Of a DNA stretch of 64,000 bases, positions 7,383-16,321 are shown piece by piece. A program made the translations under genes and the position numbers. The stretch is from Rhodococcus sp. SBT000017 (GTDB lineage: Bacteria; Actinomycetota; Actinomycetes; Mycobacteriales; Mycobacteriaceae): the NCBI RefSeq assembly GCF_003688915.1, contig NZ_REFU01000001.1, positions 3,906,001 to 3,970,000 on the forward strand. The letters are read 5' to 3'. The notes under the pieces were generated by a model. The model did not search any database. It was not told the origin of the DNA and saw only the letters and a program-made list of their open reading frames with translations. The stretch's first letter is position 1. Each line of letters begins with the position of its first letter.

Positions 7383-9035
7383 ATGGACACACTTGCCCGC
7401 AAACTGGGCCTCAGAACCGACAATCACATCTTCTTCAGCTCAGCAGGATTGACTATCGCGCTGCTGGTGTTGTTCCTCGTCTTCCAGGACTGGGTCGGGA
7501 ACGCGTTCGGCGTCGGGCGAGAGTGGATCGTCACCAATCTCGGATGGTTCTTCATCATCGGAGTCACGGTCTGGCTGGTGTTTCTGATCTGGGTTGCCAT
7601 CAGTAAATACGGTCGCCTGCGGCTCGGGGATGACGACGACAGACCAGAATACTCGAATTTGTCGTGGTTCGCGATGCTGTTCGCGGGCGGCATCGGAACG
7701 GTGCTGATGTTCTGGGGCGTCGCGGAGCCGATTTCGCACTTCTCCGCACCGCCCTTCGACGGCGTGGAGCCCTACAGCGTCGAAGCATCCCAGGACGCGA
7801 TGAGCATCTCTCTCTATCACCTGAGTCTGCACACGTGGGCCATCTTCACGCTGCCGGGCTTGGCATTCGGCTTCTTCATCTACCGCTACAAGTTGCCGAT
7901 GCGCGTCTCCTCGGTGTTCTATCCCATTCTGAAAGAACGCATCTCGGGCCCGATCGGTAAGACGATCGATGTGTTCGCTGTGCTGGGCACGATCTTCGGG
8001 CTGGCTGTGTCGCTGGGACTCGGTACGTCTCAGATCAACGCGGGATTGAGCGAGCTCGTCGGACTTCCCGACGCCGTGTGGTCGAAAGTGCTGATCATCG
8101 GACTGCTCACAGTGGTCGCCACGACCTCGATCGTTGTCGGTTTGGACAAGGGCGTGCGCCGGTTGTCCAATCTGAACATCCTCGTCGCGGTCGGCTTGAT
8201 GATTTTCGTGCTGATCGCGTCGGACACTGTCTTCTTGCTGCGGCAAGTATTCGAGAGCTTCGGAAACTACGCGCAGGAGATCGTTCCGTTGTCCTTCTGG
8301 AACGACGCGATGGCCGAGTTCACCTCCGATGGAGGGTGGGGCTGGCAGGGCGGGTGGACAGTCTTCTACTGGGCGTGGACCGTCACCTGGGCACCGTTCA
8401 TGGGAGTCTTTCTCGCTCGCATTTCGCGCGGCCGCACCATTCGCCAGTTCGTCGTCGGAGTCCTGGTTGCGCCGTCGCTGTTCACGCTGGTCTGGTTTGT
8501 CGTATTCGGTTGGTCAGCAATGAGAATCGACGGAATCGGGGGTAGTGGAGGTCCGATCTCGGACGCGGTGTCCGAGAGCATTCCGCTGGCGATGTTCACA
8601 TTCTTCGAGAACTTCCCGGCGGCGACCTTGATCCAAGGAATCGCAGTGGTCGTAGTGGCCCTGTTCTTCGCGACATCCTCGGACTCGGCATCGCTGGTGA
8701 TCGACATGTTGTGCTCGGGCGACGGTGAGGCCGGCCCGGTGCGGCAGCGCGTGTTCTGGGGCGTCACCGAAGGCGCGGTGGCTGCCACGCTGATCGTGCT
8801 GGGAGGCGAAGCGGGACTGCAAGCGCTGCAACAGGTCATCACCGTGATTGGGCTGCCGATCTTCATTCTGGTCTCGCTGATGATCATCGCGTTGGTGATG
8901 GGACTGAGAGCAGAGGGGGTGAAGGTGCAACCGCTCACCCGAGAAGAATTCCGAGAGCACAACGGCCAATCGACCGTCACCGAGTCGGACAAGGTGAGCG
9001 CTTCTCCGCTGGCCAGAGACCCCGCCGACGACTGA
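7383..9035 (+). CDS. BCCT-family betaine/carnitine/choline transporter
   Basis: This 550-residue membrane protein should take up glycine betaine or a related trimethylammonium solute using a sodium or proton gradient. The start MDTLARKLGLRTD places about 25 cytoplasmic residues before the first helix; in-frame starts at 7335 and 7368 are possible. About twelve hydrophobic helices are visible. The family-defining Trp-rich stretch is present (WGWQGGWTVFYWAWTVTW, then APFMGVFLARISRGRTIR), as are the GGIGTVLMFWGVAEP and SLGLGTSQINAG segments. The gene is monocistronic with about 200 bases of upstream non-coding sequence. Osmotic control would be usual for the family but no site was recognised. 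Confidence 0.9.
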   Translation: MDTLARKLGLRTDNHIFFSSAGLTIALLVLFLVFQDWVGNAFGVGREWIVTNLGWFFIIGVTVWLVFLIWVAISKYGRLRLGDDDDRPEYSNLSWFAMLFAGGIGTVLMFWGVAEPISHFSAPPFDGVEPYSVEASQDAMSISLYHLSLHTWAIFTLPGLAFGFFIYRYKLPMRVSSVFYPILKERISGPIGKTIDVFAVLGTIFGLAVSLGLGTSQINAGLSELVGLPDAVWSKVLIIGLLTVVATTSIVVGLDKGVRRLSNLNILVAVGLMIFVLIASDTVFLLRQVFESFGNYAQEIVPLSFWNDAMAEFTSDGGWGWQGGWTVFYWAWTVTWAPFMGVFLARISRGRTIRQFVVGVLVAPSLFTLVWFVVFGWSAMRIDGIGGSGGPISDAVSESIPLAMFTFFENFPAATLIQGIAVVVVALFFATSSDSASLVIDMLCSGDGEAGPVRQRVFWGVTEGAVAATLIVLGGEAGLQALQQVITVIGLPIFILVSLMIIALVMGLRAEGVKVQPLTREEFREHNGQSTVTESDKVSASPLARDPADD

Positions 9036-9078
9036 TGTCGACCGCGCCCAATCGGAGCGCTCTGTGAGACTTATCGGT

Positions 9079-9440
9079 ATGAAGCGTGTGATTCGGGACG
9101 CTCTCGTCGTTGCTCTCGCAACGCCGCTGACGGTCGCGTTGACGTTCGCTCGGTCGGGCGTCGCTCATGCCTGCTCCTGTGTCTACAACACAGATGGAAC
9201 GCAAGCCGAACAGCAACTCGAGGACTTCGCCTCGGGGGACAACGCGGTGTTCACCGGAACGGCGGTCACCGAGCGTCAAGTGTTTCACCGTCTACTACGA
9301 CTTCGATGTCCGCGAAATATTCCGCGGCGACGTCGGCGCGAAGACGGCATTGCCCTCTTGCAAGTGACAGCGCGGCGTATGGAACCGGCTTCGAGCTGGC
9401 CTGTATTGGTTCCGTGCGCGACAGTGGTTCTTGCCCTGGG
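9079..9440 (+). pseudogene. Frameshifted gene for a secreted Cys-rich protein
   Basis: The start reads as an exported protein. MKRVIRDALVVALATPL leads a signal peptide that ends at HA, followed directly by CSCVYNTDGT and DNAVFTGTAVTERQV, a pattern of actinobacterial secreted proteins whose mature end begins Cys-Ser-Cys. The coherent protein then continues in a second frame (YYDFDVREIFRGDVGAKTALPSC, split as two parts by a stop after Lys). It then continues in the third frame (SDSAAYGTGFELACIGSV). At least two frameshifts, near 9280 and 9365, therefore break the gene. The end is approximate. A sequencing error cannot be excluded for one shift, but two make decay likely. Confidence 0.6.
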
Positions 9441-9446
9441 CGATTG

Positions 9447-9495
9447 CAGTTCGGGAGACCCGAGAATGGCGTCACGGCCAGGGTCTCCCGAACTG
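9447..9495. terminator. Perfect 15-bp inverted repeat between gene ends
   Basis: CAGTTCGGGAGACCC (9447-9461) and GGGTCTCCCGAACTG (9481-9495) are perfect reverse complements around a 19-base loop. The hairpin sits six bases beyond the stop of the minus-strand small membrane protein gene and at the end of the frameshifted plus-strand gene. A bidirectional terminator is the natural reading, although no U-tract follows. Confidence 0.65.
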
Positions 9496-9500
9496 TGCAT

Positions 9501-9719
9501 CTATTGGGCCGCGACCTGCTCGTGCTCATCCACTGTGGGATCTTCGGTCCAAGGATTGGATTCCCACGCAAAGTTCAGGCCGAAGACGACGCCCGCACCG
9601 ACCAGCACCATCAATGCGGCTCGCCAGAACGGGATGTCTCCGCCGATGCCCCAGATGATTGCCAGTGCGACGATGACTCCGACGACCGGGCTCAATAGCG
9701 CGCGTTTGCTGGCGTTCAT
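9501..9719 (-). CDS. Small two-span membrane protein
   Basis: This gene encodes 72 residues, preceded by a good AGGAGGC ribosome-binding site seven bases before the ATG. Two hydrophobic helices are visible, at about residues 8-24 (LLSPVVGVIVALAIIWGI) and 33-50 (AALMVLVGAGVVFGLNF). An acidic C-terminal tail (TEDPTVDEHEQ) follows. I do not recognise a family. It is downstream of the small secreted protein gene on the same strand, with 28 bases between the upstream stop and this start region, so the pair may be co-transcribed from the palindrome-bearing promoter at about 10.1 kb. Confidence 0.65.
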   Translation of the reverse strand: MNASKRALLSPVVGVIVALAIIWGIGGDIPFWRAALMVLVGAGVVFGLNFAWESNPWTEDPTVDEHEQVAAQ

Positions 9720-9747
9720 AGAGTGCCTCCTGATTGTTGTCGTCTGG

Positions 9748-10053
9748 TCAGCAGTTCTTGATACCTCCGACGATACCGCCGGCGATCCCGCCTGGCAGGG
9801 CGCCTGCTGCGCCGGCTTCGATCGTAGAGATACCCCCGGTGAGCGCTCCGGTCCCTATGCCCTCGCCGATCCCGTTCACGCATTCCGTGAAGCCGACCTG
9901 ATGAAGGAATGGCGTGAGTGGACTGGCGAGAGGGGTTTCGACCGGCGGTGGCGGTGGTGGTGATGTTTCCGCGCTAGCGGTTGCCAGTCCGAGGGTGGCC
10001 GCGCCAACCAGGCTCAGGGACGCACCCGCAGCGACCGTCAAAAGTCTGTGCAT
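9748..10053 (-). CDS. Small secreted Gly/Ala-rich protein
   Basis: This 101-residue protein has a GAGGAG ribosome-binding site seven bases before the ATG. Residues 1-29 form a Sec signal peptide (MHRLLTVAAGASLSLVGAAT, cut near ASA). A run of six prolines comes next. The last 45 residues are Gly/Ala/Ile-rich with glycine-zipper spacing (EGIGTGALTGGIS, then GALPGGIAGGIVGGIKNC) and two cysteines, one at the very C-terminus. I do not recognise the family. The small size, export signal and membrane-seeking Gly-zipper helix recall bacteriocin-like or pore-forming peptides, but this is speculation. Its promoter overlaps a strong palindrome. Confidence 0.65.
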   Translation of the reverse strand: MHRLLTVAAGASLSLVGAATLGLATASAETSPPPPPPVETPLASPLTPFLHQVGFTECVNGIGEGIGTGALTGGISTIEAGAAGALPGGIAGGIVGGIKNC

Positions 10054-10087
10054 TGGGAATCTCCTCATCGGTTGATATCGATTGAGT

Positions 10088-10109
10088 ACTTCCGTTACGT
10101 AACAGAAGT
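10088..10109. promoter_or_regulatory. 22-bp near-perfect palindrome, likely operator
   Basis: The site reads ACTTC, C, GTTACGTAAC, A, GAAGT; ten of eleven base pairs match. It lies 35-56 bases upstream of the ATG of the small secreted protein gene, where a repressor would block RNA polymerase, and an AT-rich ATAATATG lies beside it. TetR-family operators have this size and form. No regulator gene is adjacent. The rest of the 338-base divergent gap up to the beta-lactamase gene (10054-10391) shows nothing else I can name. Confidence 0.6.
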
Positions 10110-10391
10110 AACGATAATATGAGCCGAGAGATCGGTGCAGACAGAATTCTATGATTCGGATCACACTCAAACGTTCTGCAGGAAGATCGGTCGACGGAAG
10201 GTTGCCGCTTTCGTGTTCGTGCAACCGGCCGCTGCGAGTGGGCGGTGTTTGTGACTGCAGTCGTCTCGCGCCGCGTGATCGGATTTCGCGACCCGGCGGT
10301 CGCGCCCGCGAGCAGTTGCGAAGCTAGAAATTGAATGGACGGCCGAGGGTCCGGTGGCTACGTACCGGGGGTTCTGTGATCGGGTGACCAC

Positions 10392-11321
10392 GTGCGTACC
10401 TCGACAACCACCCGCCTGATCATCGCGATCGCCGCGGCCACGTTGACTGCAGGCGTTGCCTGTTCCTCGACGACGACCACTGAACCGCCGCGGACAGCCG
10501 CGAGCACCTCCCAATCGAGTGCCGAACAGTCCACTGCCGAACAGACGTATCTCGATCTCGAGGCCAGGGATGTGGCCCGACTCGGAGTCAGCGCCGTCGA
10601 CCTCGCCTCCAGTACCACCGAAAGTCATCGCGGCGACGAACGTTTCGCGTTCTGCTCGACGTTCAAGGTGTATGCCGTCGGTGCCGTACTCGCGGCCGTC
10701 GATGCAGGAACGCTGCAGCTCACCGACACCAGAACGATCACCGCGGAGGACAAGGTGCCCGAGTCCGCCGTCGACTGGGAGCCGGGATCCATCGTCACCA
10801 TCGCAGATCTGGCGTCGGCCGCATTGACCAAGAGCGACAACACGTCCGGCAATCTGTTGATTCGTGAGGTTGGTGGAACGGCAGCGCTCACCGAGTTCGC
10901 ACGTTCTCTCGGTGACACCGAGTTCCGGCTCGATCGCACCGAACCAGAACTGAACACGGCCATTCCCGGGGATCCGCGCGACACCACGACGCCGAATTCG
11001 ATGGCTGCCGGCTACCGAACCCTGCTCGACGGCGACGTACTGACTACCCGATCGAGGGATCGACTGCTGGGGTGGATGGCCGATACACAGACCTCCGACG
11101 CCCGGTTCCGCGCCGGTGTTCCCGATCGGTGGACGTCGGCCGACAAGACCGGCACGGGCAGCTTCGGGGTCTCCAACGATGCAGGTCTACTGCTCGGACC
11201 GGACGGGCAGAAGATCCTGCTGATCGTACTCAGCACGACGACCTCCGGCGTCGAAGATTCATCGGCCATGAATGCACTCGTCGCCGATGCGACTCGGACG
11301 GTCGTCGACCGGATCGAGTGA
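10392..11321 (+). CDS. Class A beta-lactamase
   Basis: This 309-residue serine hydrolase inactivates penicillins and some cephalosporins by acyl-enzyme formation outside the inner membrane. All class A motifs are present: STFK at residues 89-92 (nucleophile Ser89, Lys92), SDN at 148-150, the omega-loop EPELN with general base Glu184, GDPRDTT, and KTG at 252-254. The N-terminus has a signal sequence ending in a Cys (GVAC) followed by a Ser/Thr-rich linker. It is therefore probably a lipoprotein, although the residue three before the Cys is Gly rather than the usual Leu. The start is a GTG; an upstream Shine-Dalgarno is weak. It converges on a MarR regulator and shares a terminator with it. Confidence 0.92.
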   Translation: MRTSTTTRLIIAIAAATLTAGVACSSTTTTEPPRTAASTSQSSAEQSTAEQTYLDLEARDVARLGVSAVDLASSTTESHRGDERFAFCSTFKVYAVGAVLAAVDAGTLQLTDTRTITAEDKVPESAVDWEPGSIVTIADLASAALTKSDNTSGNLLIREVGGTAALTEFARSLGDTEFRLDRTEPELNTAIPGDPRDTTTPNSMAAGYRTLLDGDVLTTRSRDRLLGWMADTQTSDARFRAGVPDRWTSADKTGTGSFGVSNDAGLLLGPDGQKILLIVLSTTTSGVEDSSAMNALVADATRTVVDRIE

Positions 11322-11351
11322 GCCGAGGCGCAGAGACTCTCAGCCCTCGGC
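11322..11351. terminator. Hairpin between convergent beta-lactamase and MarR genes
   Basis: GCCGAGG (11322-11328) pairs with CCTCGGC (11345-11351), and an inner AGAG-A-CTCT pairs inside the loop. The structure begins right after the beta-lactamase stop and covers the last codons of the MarR gene. It probably works as a bidirectional terminator. Confidence 0.5.
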
Positions 11352-11792
11352 GCGTCGAACGGCGTCGACGAGCGGGATCAGATCCGGCTCGGCCGACGCG
11401 TCGTCGAGGGCCTCGCGCAGCGCCGCGTCATTGGTCGGTCGCGCCGCTTCGAGCAAAGCAAGTCCTTCTTCGCTGACGTCGGTGTAGATGCCGCGTCGAT
11501 CGGTCGGGCACAGGTACCGGGTGAGCAATCCGCGGTCTTCGAGCCGGGTGACCAGACGCGTCGTTGCACTCTGGCTCAGCACGATGGCGTCGGCCACCTG
11601 CTTCATCTGCAGGTGCCCGCCCACTCCGTCGTGCTGCCTGCCCAGGACGTCGAGCAGCCAGTACTCGCGGGCACTGAGGTTGTGGTTGGCCTGGAGCGCG
11701 CGTTCGATGCGACCTTCGATACGGCCGTGCAGTACTGACAGCGCCAACCAGTTCTGCGCCAGCGCTGTGAGGGCGGGGTCGTGTGCGCTCAT
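11340..11792 (-). CDS. MarR-family transcriptional regulator
   Basis: This is a 150-residue winged-helix regulator. The ATG (MSAHDPALTALAQ) has GAGAGGCA upstream and gives the usual MarR length; an upstream in-frame start is less likely. The core reads LSAREYWLLDVLGRQ, then LQMKQVADAIVLSQSATTRLVTRLEDRGLL (recognition helix about residues 65-85), then the wing CPTDRRGIYTDVSEEG. It would bind DNA as a dimer and respond to a small ligand. It stands alone, downstream of the citE operon on the same strand but separated from it, and converges on the beta-lactamase gene. The target is unknown. Confidence 0.85.
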   Translation of the reverse strand: MSAHDPALTALAQNWLALSVLHGRIEGRIERALQANHNLSAREYWLLDVLGRQHDGVGGHLQMKQVADAIVLSQSATTRLVTRLEDRGLLTRYLCPTDRRGIYTDVSEEGLALLEAARPTNDAALREALDDASAEPDLIPLVDAVRRAEG

Positions 11793-11870
11793 TGCCGTGC
11801 CTCTCGGTACCTGTACTCGTGACCACCCACCATACCGCGCCGACAATTAACGGCGCGTGCAAGTACTCGG

Positions 11871-12683
11871 CTAGGAGAGGGAACTGCGTGCGACGATGCG
11901 TCGAGCATGCGCCAGCACCGGGGCATCGACCATCTGTCCACGGAAGGTGAAGACGCCGCGATTGTGCGAGACGGCGTCGAGCACGGCCGTGGCCCAGTCG
12001 ATTTCCTCGGCTGTGGGCGCATAGGACTGGCGAATGACGGGGATGTGGCTCGGATGGATAGCGACCTTGCCATCGAATCCGATCGCCACGGCGTCGTCGG
12101 CTTCGGTGCGCACCCCGTCGAGATCGGGGATGTCGAGATAGACCGAGTCCAACGCGAACAGCCCGCGTGCCTTGGCTGCGAGCAGCGTCTGCGATCGAAC
12201 CTGTTGCGCCACAGCGCGGTACTCGCCGTTGGCATGCCTGCTCGAATTGCCGCCCATGGCAGCGACCAGATCCTCGGCACCCCACATGGCACCGATCGCG
12301 TTGTCGGCGGCGAGAGAGTCGAACACCGTCATCGCGCCCAGTGGGGATTCGATCAGCGCGACGACGTTCAACGGAGCCAGAGCCGCGATCTGTTCGGCCG
12401 ATTCACATTTGGGCAGCATGACGGTCGTGTACTCGGTCTGTTTCAACGCCTCGAGGTCCGCGGCCTGATCGTCGGTACCGTGCGCGTTGACACGAACGAT
12501 GGTGCGCGCCGGATCCAGCGGGGTCGCAATCACGGACTCACGAGCACCCGCTTTGTCCGCAGCGCCGACGGCATCCTCGAGATCGAGAATGACCACATCT
12601 GCTCGGGCTGCGGCCTTGTCGTAGCGCTCAGGGCGGTCTGCCGGGCAGAACAGCCACGCCGGCCCCGGCGGTACCCAGTTCAC
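11871..12683 (-). CDS. citE: CitE-like beta-hydroxyacyl-CoA lyase
   Basis: This 270-residue protein is of the HpcH/HpaI aldolase and citrate-lyase-beta family. It starts at a GTG overlapping the previous stop (GTGA). Typical features are WLFCPADRPERYDKA, ADVVILDLEDAVGAADK with the Mg-binding acidic pair, IVRVNAHGTDD, MLPKCES, VALIESPLGAM and AMWGAEDLVAAMG. It is the last gene of a cluster ordered as in mycobacteria (accD1, accA1, fadE19, maoC, citE). The mycobacterial counterpart Rv2498c was described as a (R)-HMG-CoA lyase-type enzyme in leucine breakdown. The same role is inferred here from gene order. Confidence 0.85.
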   Translation of the reverse strand: MNWVPPGPAWLFCPADRPERYDKAAARADVVILDLEDAVGAADKAGARESVIATPLDPARTIVRVNAHGTDDQAADLEALKQTEYTTVMLPKCESAEQIAALAPLNVVALIESPLGAMTVFDSLAADNAIGAMWGAEDLVAAMGGNSSRHANGEYRAVAQQVRSQTLLAAKARGLFALDSVYLDIPDLDGVRTEADDAVAIGFDGKVAIHPSHIPVIRQSYAPTAEEIDWATAVLDAVSHNRGVFTFRGQMVDAPVLAHARRIVARSSLS

Positions 12684-13165
12684 GACGCGTTGTCCTCGGG
12701 TCGCATTCGGACGAGTGTTTTGCGAACGGCGATCGCGACGACGTCCCCGTGTTGGTTTCGGCCGGTGTGCGTGAATGTCACGATGCCCTCGCCGGGGCGG
12801 GATTTCGATTCGCGCTTGTCCGAGATCACGGTCTCGGCGTACAGGGTGTCGCCGTGGAACAGTGGCTTGGGGAACGACACCTCCGAGAAGCCGAGGTTCG
12901 CCACGATGGTGCCCTGGGTCAACTGCGTCACCGACAGTCCGACGAGCGTGGAGACGGTGAACATCGAGTTCACCAGTCGTTGCCCGAACGGTGTCGTCTC
13001 GCTGTAGGCCGCGTCGAGGTGCAGGGCCTGAGTGTTCATCGTCTGGGTGGTGAACAGTGTGTTGTCGGCCTCGGTGATGGTGCGGCCGGGTCGGTGCTCG
13101 TAGACGGTGCCGAGTTCCATCTCCTCGAACCACAGCCCGCGCTGTCGAATCCGCTTGTCGCTCAC
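12680..13165 (-). CDS. MaoC-like enoyl-CoA hydratase
   Basis: This 161-residue single-hotdog hydratase would add water to an enoyl-CoA intermediate in the leucine pathway. The start is a GTG within a GTGA overlap with the upstream acyl-CoA dehydrogenase stop. The sequence has the MaoC N-terminal FEEMELGTVYEHRPGRTITEADN, the hydratase-type Asp/His region LHLDAAYSETTPFGQRLVNSM, and the strand VSFPKPLFHGDTLYAETVI. Translational coupling on both sides indicates a fixed operon. In the cluster it sits between fadE19 and citE, as in mycobacteria. The exact substrate is not shown by the sequence. Confidence 0.85.
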   Translation of the reverse strand: MSDKRIRQRGLWFEEMELGTVYEHRPGRTITEADNTLFTTQTMNTQALHLDAAYSETTPFGQRLVNSMFTVSTLVGLSVTQLTQGTIVANLGFSEVSFPKPLFHGDTLYAETVISDKRESKSRPGEGIVTFTHTGRNQHGDVVAIAVRKTLVRMRPEDNAS

Positions 13166-14328
13166 AGCCCGAGGCTCCGGGCGATCAGCATCAGCTGAAC
13201 TTCGGTGGTGCCCTCGCCGATCTCGAGGATCTTGCTGTCGCGGTAGTGACGGGCGACGACGTACTCGTTCATGAAACCGTAGCCGCCGTGGATCTGCGTG
13301 GCGTCGCGCGCATTGTCCATCGCGGCCTCGGACGCGACGAGCTTCGCGATGGAGGCTGCCTTCTTGAAGGGCTTGCCCGCCAACATCAATGCGGCAGCGT
13401 CGTAGTAGGCAGTCCGAGCAGTGTGTGCGCGGGCTTCCATTCGGGCGATCTTGAACGAGATCGCTTGATTGCGGGCGATCGGGGCACCGAAGGCTTCACG
13501 CTCTTTGGCGTACTTGACGCTCTCGTCGACGCAGCCCTGCGCGGCACCGACCGACACAGCGGCGATCGCGATGCGGCCCTCGTCGAGGATGTGCAGGAAG
13601 TTCGCGTACCCGCGGCCTTCCTCTCCGAGCAGATTCTCCTGGGGTACGCGCACATCGGTGAAGCTGAGCGGATGCGTGTCGGACGCGTTCCAGCCGACCT
13701 TGTTGTACGCCGCTTCTGCGACGAAGCCGGGGGTGTCGGTGGGTACCAGGATCGAGGAGATCTGCTTGCGTCCGGTGGCCTCGTCGACGCCTGTCACTGC
13801 GGTGACGGTGACGAGTTCGGTGATATCGGTGCCGGAGTTGGTGATGAATTGCTTGCTGCCGTTGATGATCCAGTCACCGCCGTCGCGTTTGGCGGTGGTC
13901 TTGGTGCCGCCCGCGTCGCTACCGGCACCGGGCTCGGTCAGACCGAACGCGGCCAAGGCCTTGCCCGCCGTCAGCTTGGGTAGCCACTGCTGCTTCTGCG
14001 CATCGTTGCCGAAGCGGTACACCGGCATGGCACCGAGCGAGACTCCGGCTTCGAGGGTCATGGCGACGCTCTGATCGACCTTGCCGAGCTCCTCGAGCGC
14101 CAGGCACAGCGCGAAGTAGTCGCCGCCCATGCCGCCGAACTCCTCGGGAAACGGCAGGCCGAACAGGCCCATCTCCGCCATGCCGGCGACTACCTCGTAC
14201 GGAAAGGAATGCTCGGCATCGTGTTTCGCCGAGACCGGTGCGACGACCGTGCGGGTGAAGTCGGCAACGGATTTGACCAGTTGCTGGTACTCGTCGGGCA
14301 GATTCGACGATGACAGGTGATCGGTCAT
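13162..14328 (-). CDS. fadE19: Acyl-CoA dehydrogenase, FadE19-like
   Basis: This 388-residue flavoenzyme should oxidise a short branched acyl-CoA to the 2,3-enoyl-CoA and pass electrons to ETF. Its motifs are [20 protein letters not shown] (substrate and FAD loop), [14 protein letters not shown], the C-terminal [20 protein letters not shown], and [17 protein letters not shown], which carries the canonical catalytic Glu in the EGT position. The ATG overlaps the stop of accA1 (ATGA). Position with the carboxylase subunits suggests an isovaleryl- or 2-methylbutyryl-CoA substrate. Isovaleryl-CoA dehydrogenases often carry the Glu elsewhere, so the exact substrate stays open. Confidence 0.85.
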   Translation of the reverse strand: MTDHLSSSNLPDEYQQLVKSVADFTRTVVAPVSAKHDAEHSFPYEVVAGMAEMGLFGLPFPEEFGGMGGDYFALCLALEELGKVDQSVAMTLEAGVSLGAMPVYRFGNDAQKQQWLPKLTAGKALAAFGLTEPGAGSDAGGTKTTAKRDGGDWIINGSKQFITNSGTDITELVTVTAVTGVDEATGRKQISSILVPTDTPGFVAEAAYNKVGWNASDTHPLSFTDVRVPQENLLGEEGRGYANFLHILDEGRIAIAAVSVGAAQGCVDESVKYAKEREAFGAPIARNQAISFKIARMEARAHTARTAYYDAAALMLAGKPFKKAASIAKLVASEAAMDNARDATQIHGGYGFMNEYVVARHYRDSKILEIGEGTTEVQLMLIARSLGL

Positions 14329-16316
14329 GGCTGGTCCTCTTCGTTGGGTGTGGGAACGATTCGGGCGAGGATCTGATCGACGCGGACCTGATCGCCCACT
14401 GCGACAGTCAGTTCGACGGTGCCGTCGATCGGGGTGGTCAGGGTGTGTTCCATCTTCATCGCCTCGACGACGACGATGGCCGTGCCTGCGGTGACGTCGC
14501 TGCCGGTGGTGCCGATCGCGATGATCGAACCCGGCATCGGCGAGAGGATCTCGGCGTCACCGGAGTGCGCATCGTCCTCGCGGACGCTCGCCTCGGCAAT
14601 CCGATCGATTCGCCAGGTGCCGCGAGAGCTGGAAACCCAGGTGGCCGAGCCGCTTCGGGCGACGGCCATCGACTCGCGGAGACCGTCGATCACCAGATTC
14701 ACGCAATCCTCGGTGGCCGTTGCCCGGAGGGTGCGCGGCGATCCGTCGTCGACGACGACCGTTGCCGCAGTCGCGGTACCGGTGATGGCCACATGCGCCG
14801 TCCGACCTCCGGACGCCAGGCGACGGTGGAACGACGCTTTCGCTCCGACTCGCCACCCCGATGGTGCCGCCCAGATGTCCTGTCCCGCGGCCTGCCACGC
14901 GTCGAGCCACTGCACTGCCGTAGCGGCGATCAGAGCCTCGTCGGTTGCCTCGGTGGGGGAGAAATGTTCGACGCGACGATCGAGCAGGCCGGTGTCGAGA
15001 TTCCCGGCGCGAACGTCGTTGTCGGCGAGCAGGAACCGTGCGAACTCGATGTTGGTGACTACCCCGAGCACTGCGGTGTCGGCCAGTGCACGATCGAGGC
15101 TGCGCAGTGCGGTCGCGCGATCGGGCCCGTGCGCGATGACCTTCGAGAGCATGGGGTCGTAGTTGCTGCCCACCTCCGTTCCGACGGCAAGACCGGAGTC
15201 GACGCGGATCCCCGGCGCAGATGGCTCGCGCAATCCGACGACGGCACCGCCGGTGGGGAGAAATCCGCGGCCGGGATCCTCGGCGTAGACGCGGGCCTCG
15301 ATCGCATGTCCGGTGAGCGTGATGTCGTCCTGCGCGAGGGTCAGGGGCTCGCCCGATGCCACCCGCACCTGCCATTCGACGAGGTCGAGGCCGGTGACCA
15401 TCTCGGTGACCGGGTGCTCGACCTGAAGACGAGTGTTCATCTCCATGAAGAAGAACTCGTCGGGGCGCTCGGCCGAGACGATGAATTCGACTGTGCCGGC
15501 ACCGGAGTAGTCGACACTGCGAGCGGTGTTGCAGGCGGCCTCGCCGATGCGTGCCCGGGTTGCTTCGTCGAGCAAGGGCGACGGTGCTTCTTCGACCACC
15601 TTCTGGTGCCTGCGCTGCAGGCTGCACTCGCGTTCACCGAGGTGGATCACATTGCCGTGTCCGTCGGCGAGGATCTGGACTTCGATATGCCTGGGACGCA
15701 GCACGAATCGCTCGAGGAAGAGGGTGTCGTCGCCGAACGACGACGCCGCTTCCCGGCGTGCGCTGGTCAATGCGGCAGGTAGATCCTCGGCGCGTTCGAC
15801 CAGACGCATACCCTTGCCGCCGCCACCGGCGGAGGGTTTGACCAGCACCGGGAATCCGACGTCCGGCGCGCCGGCGATGAGGTCGGCGTCGGTGAGGCCG
15901 GGGCGAGAGATTCCTGGGACGACGGGCACGCCGAATGCGCTGATGGCGGCCTTCGCGGCGATCTTGTCGCCCATCACTTCGATGGCTTTCGCCGGTGGCC
16001 CCAGAAATGCGATTCCGGCTTCGGCACAGGCGGAAGCGAACTCGGAGTTCTCGGAGAGGAATCCGTACCCGGGATGAATGCCCTGCGCCCCTGTGGCCTT
16101 CGCAGCCGCGATCACCTTGGCGATGTCGAGGTAGCTCTCGCGAGCATTGGCGGGACCGAGGCGTACCGCGGTGTCGGCCTCGTGGACGTGGCGGGCGTCG
16201 GCATCGGCGTCACTGTAGACGGCAACGGTGCGAATCCCCATGCGGCGCAGCGTTCGTGCCACCCGCACGGCGATCTCGCCGCGGTTGGCGATCAGAACGG
16301 TGTCTATCGTGGTCAT
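14325..16316 (-). CDS. accA1: Methylcrotonyl-CoA carboxylase alpha (biotin) subunit
   Basis: This 663-residue subunit carboxylates its own biotin with ATP and bicarbonate, for transfer by the AccD1 subunit. The start [22 protein letters not shown] is the classic biotin carboxylase N-terminus. The ATP-grasp region has [14 protein letters not shown], then [32 protein letters not shown], then [24 protein letters not shown] middle linker domain and a C-terminal biotinyl domain with EAMKMEHT (biotin Lys about 30 residues from the relevant end) follow. Length and layout match the alpha subunits of methylcrotonyl- and acyl-CoA carboxylases. The ATG is five bases after accD1, and the gene overlaps fadE19 downstream. 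Confidence 0.92.
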   Translation of the reverse strand: MTTIDTVLIANRGEIAVRVARTLRRMGIRTVAVYSDADADARHVHEADTAVRLGPANARESYLDIAKVIAAAKATGAQGIHPGYGFLSENSEFASACAEAGIAFLGPPAKAIEVMGDKIAAKAAISAFGVPVVPGISRPGLTDADLIAGAPDVGFPVLVKPSAGGGGKGMRLVERAEDLPAALTSARREAASSFGDDTLFLERFVLRPRHIEVQILADGHGNVIHLGERECSLQRRHQKVVEEAPSPLLDEATRARIGEAACNTARSVDYSGAGTVEFIVSAERPDEFFFMEMNTRLQVEHPVTEMVTGLDLVEWQVRVASGEPLTLAQDDITLTGHAIEARVYAEDPGRGFLPTGGAVVGLREPSAPGIRVDSGLAVGTEVGSNYDPMLSKVIAHGPDRATALRSLDRALADTAVLGVVTNIEFARFLLADNDVRAGNLDTGLLDRRVEHFSPTEATDEALIAATAVQWLDAWQAAGQDIWAAPSGWRVGAKASFHRRLASGGRTAHVAITGTATAATVVVDDGSPRTLRATATEDCVNLVIDGLRESMAVARSGSATWVSSSRGTWRIDRIAEASVREDDAHSGDAEILSPMPGSIIAIGTTGSDVTAGTAIVVVEAMKMEHTLTTPIDGTVELTVAVGDQVRVDQILARIVPTPNEEDQP

Positions 16317-16321
16317 GTCGG

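Noticed and set aside
14310..15782. Long plus-strand open frame of about 490 codons
   Set aside because: It is antisense to the clear biotin carboxylase gene accA1 and shows no family features. Such frames are common in GC-rich DNA.
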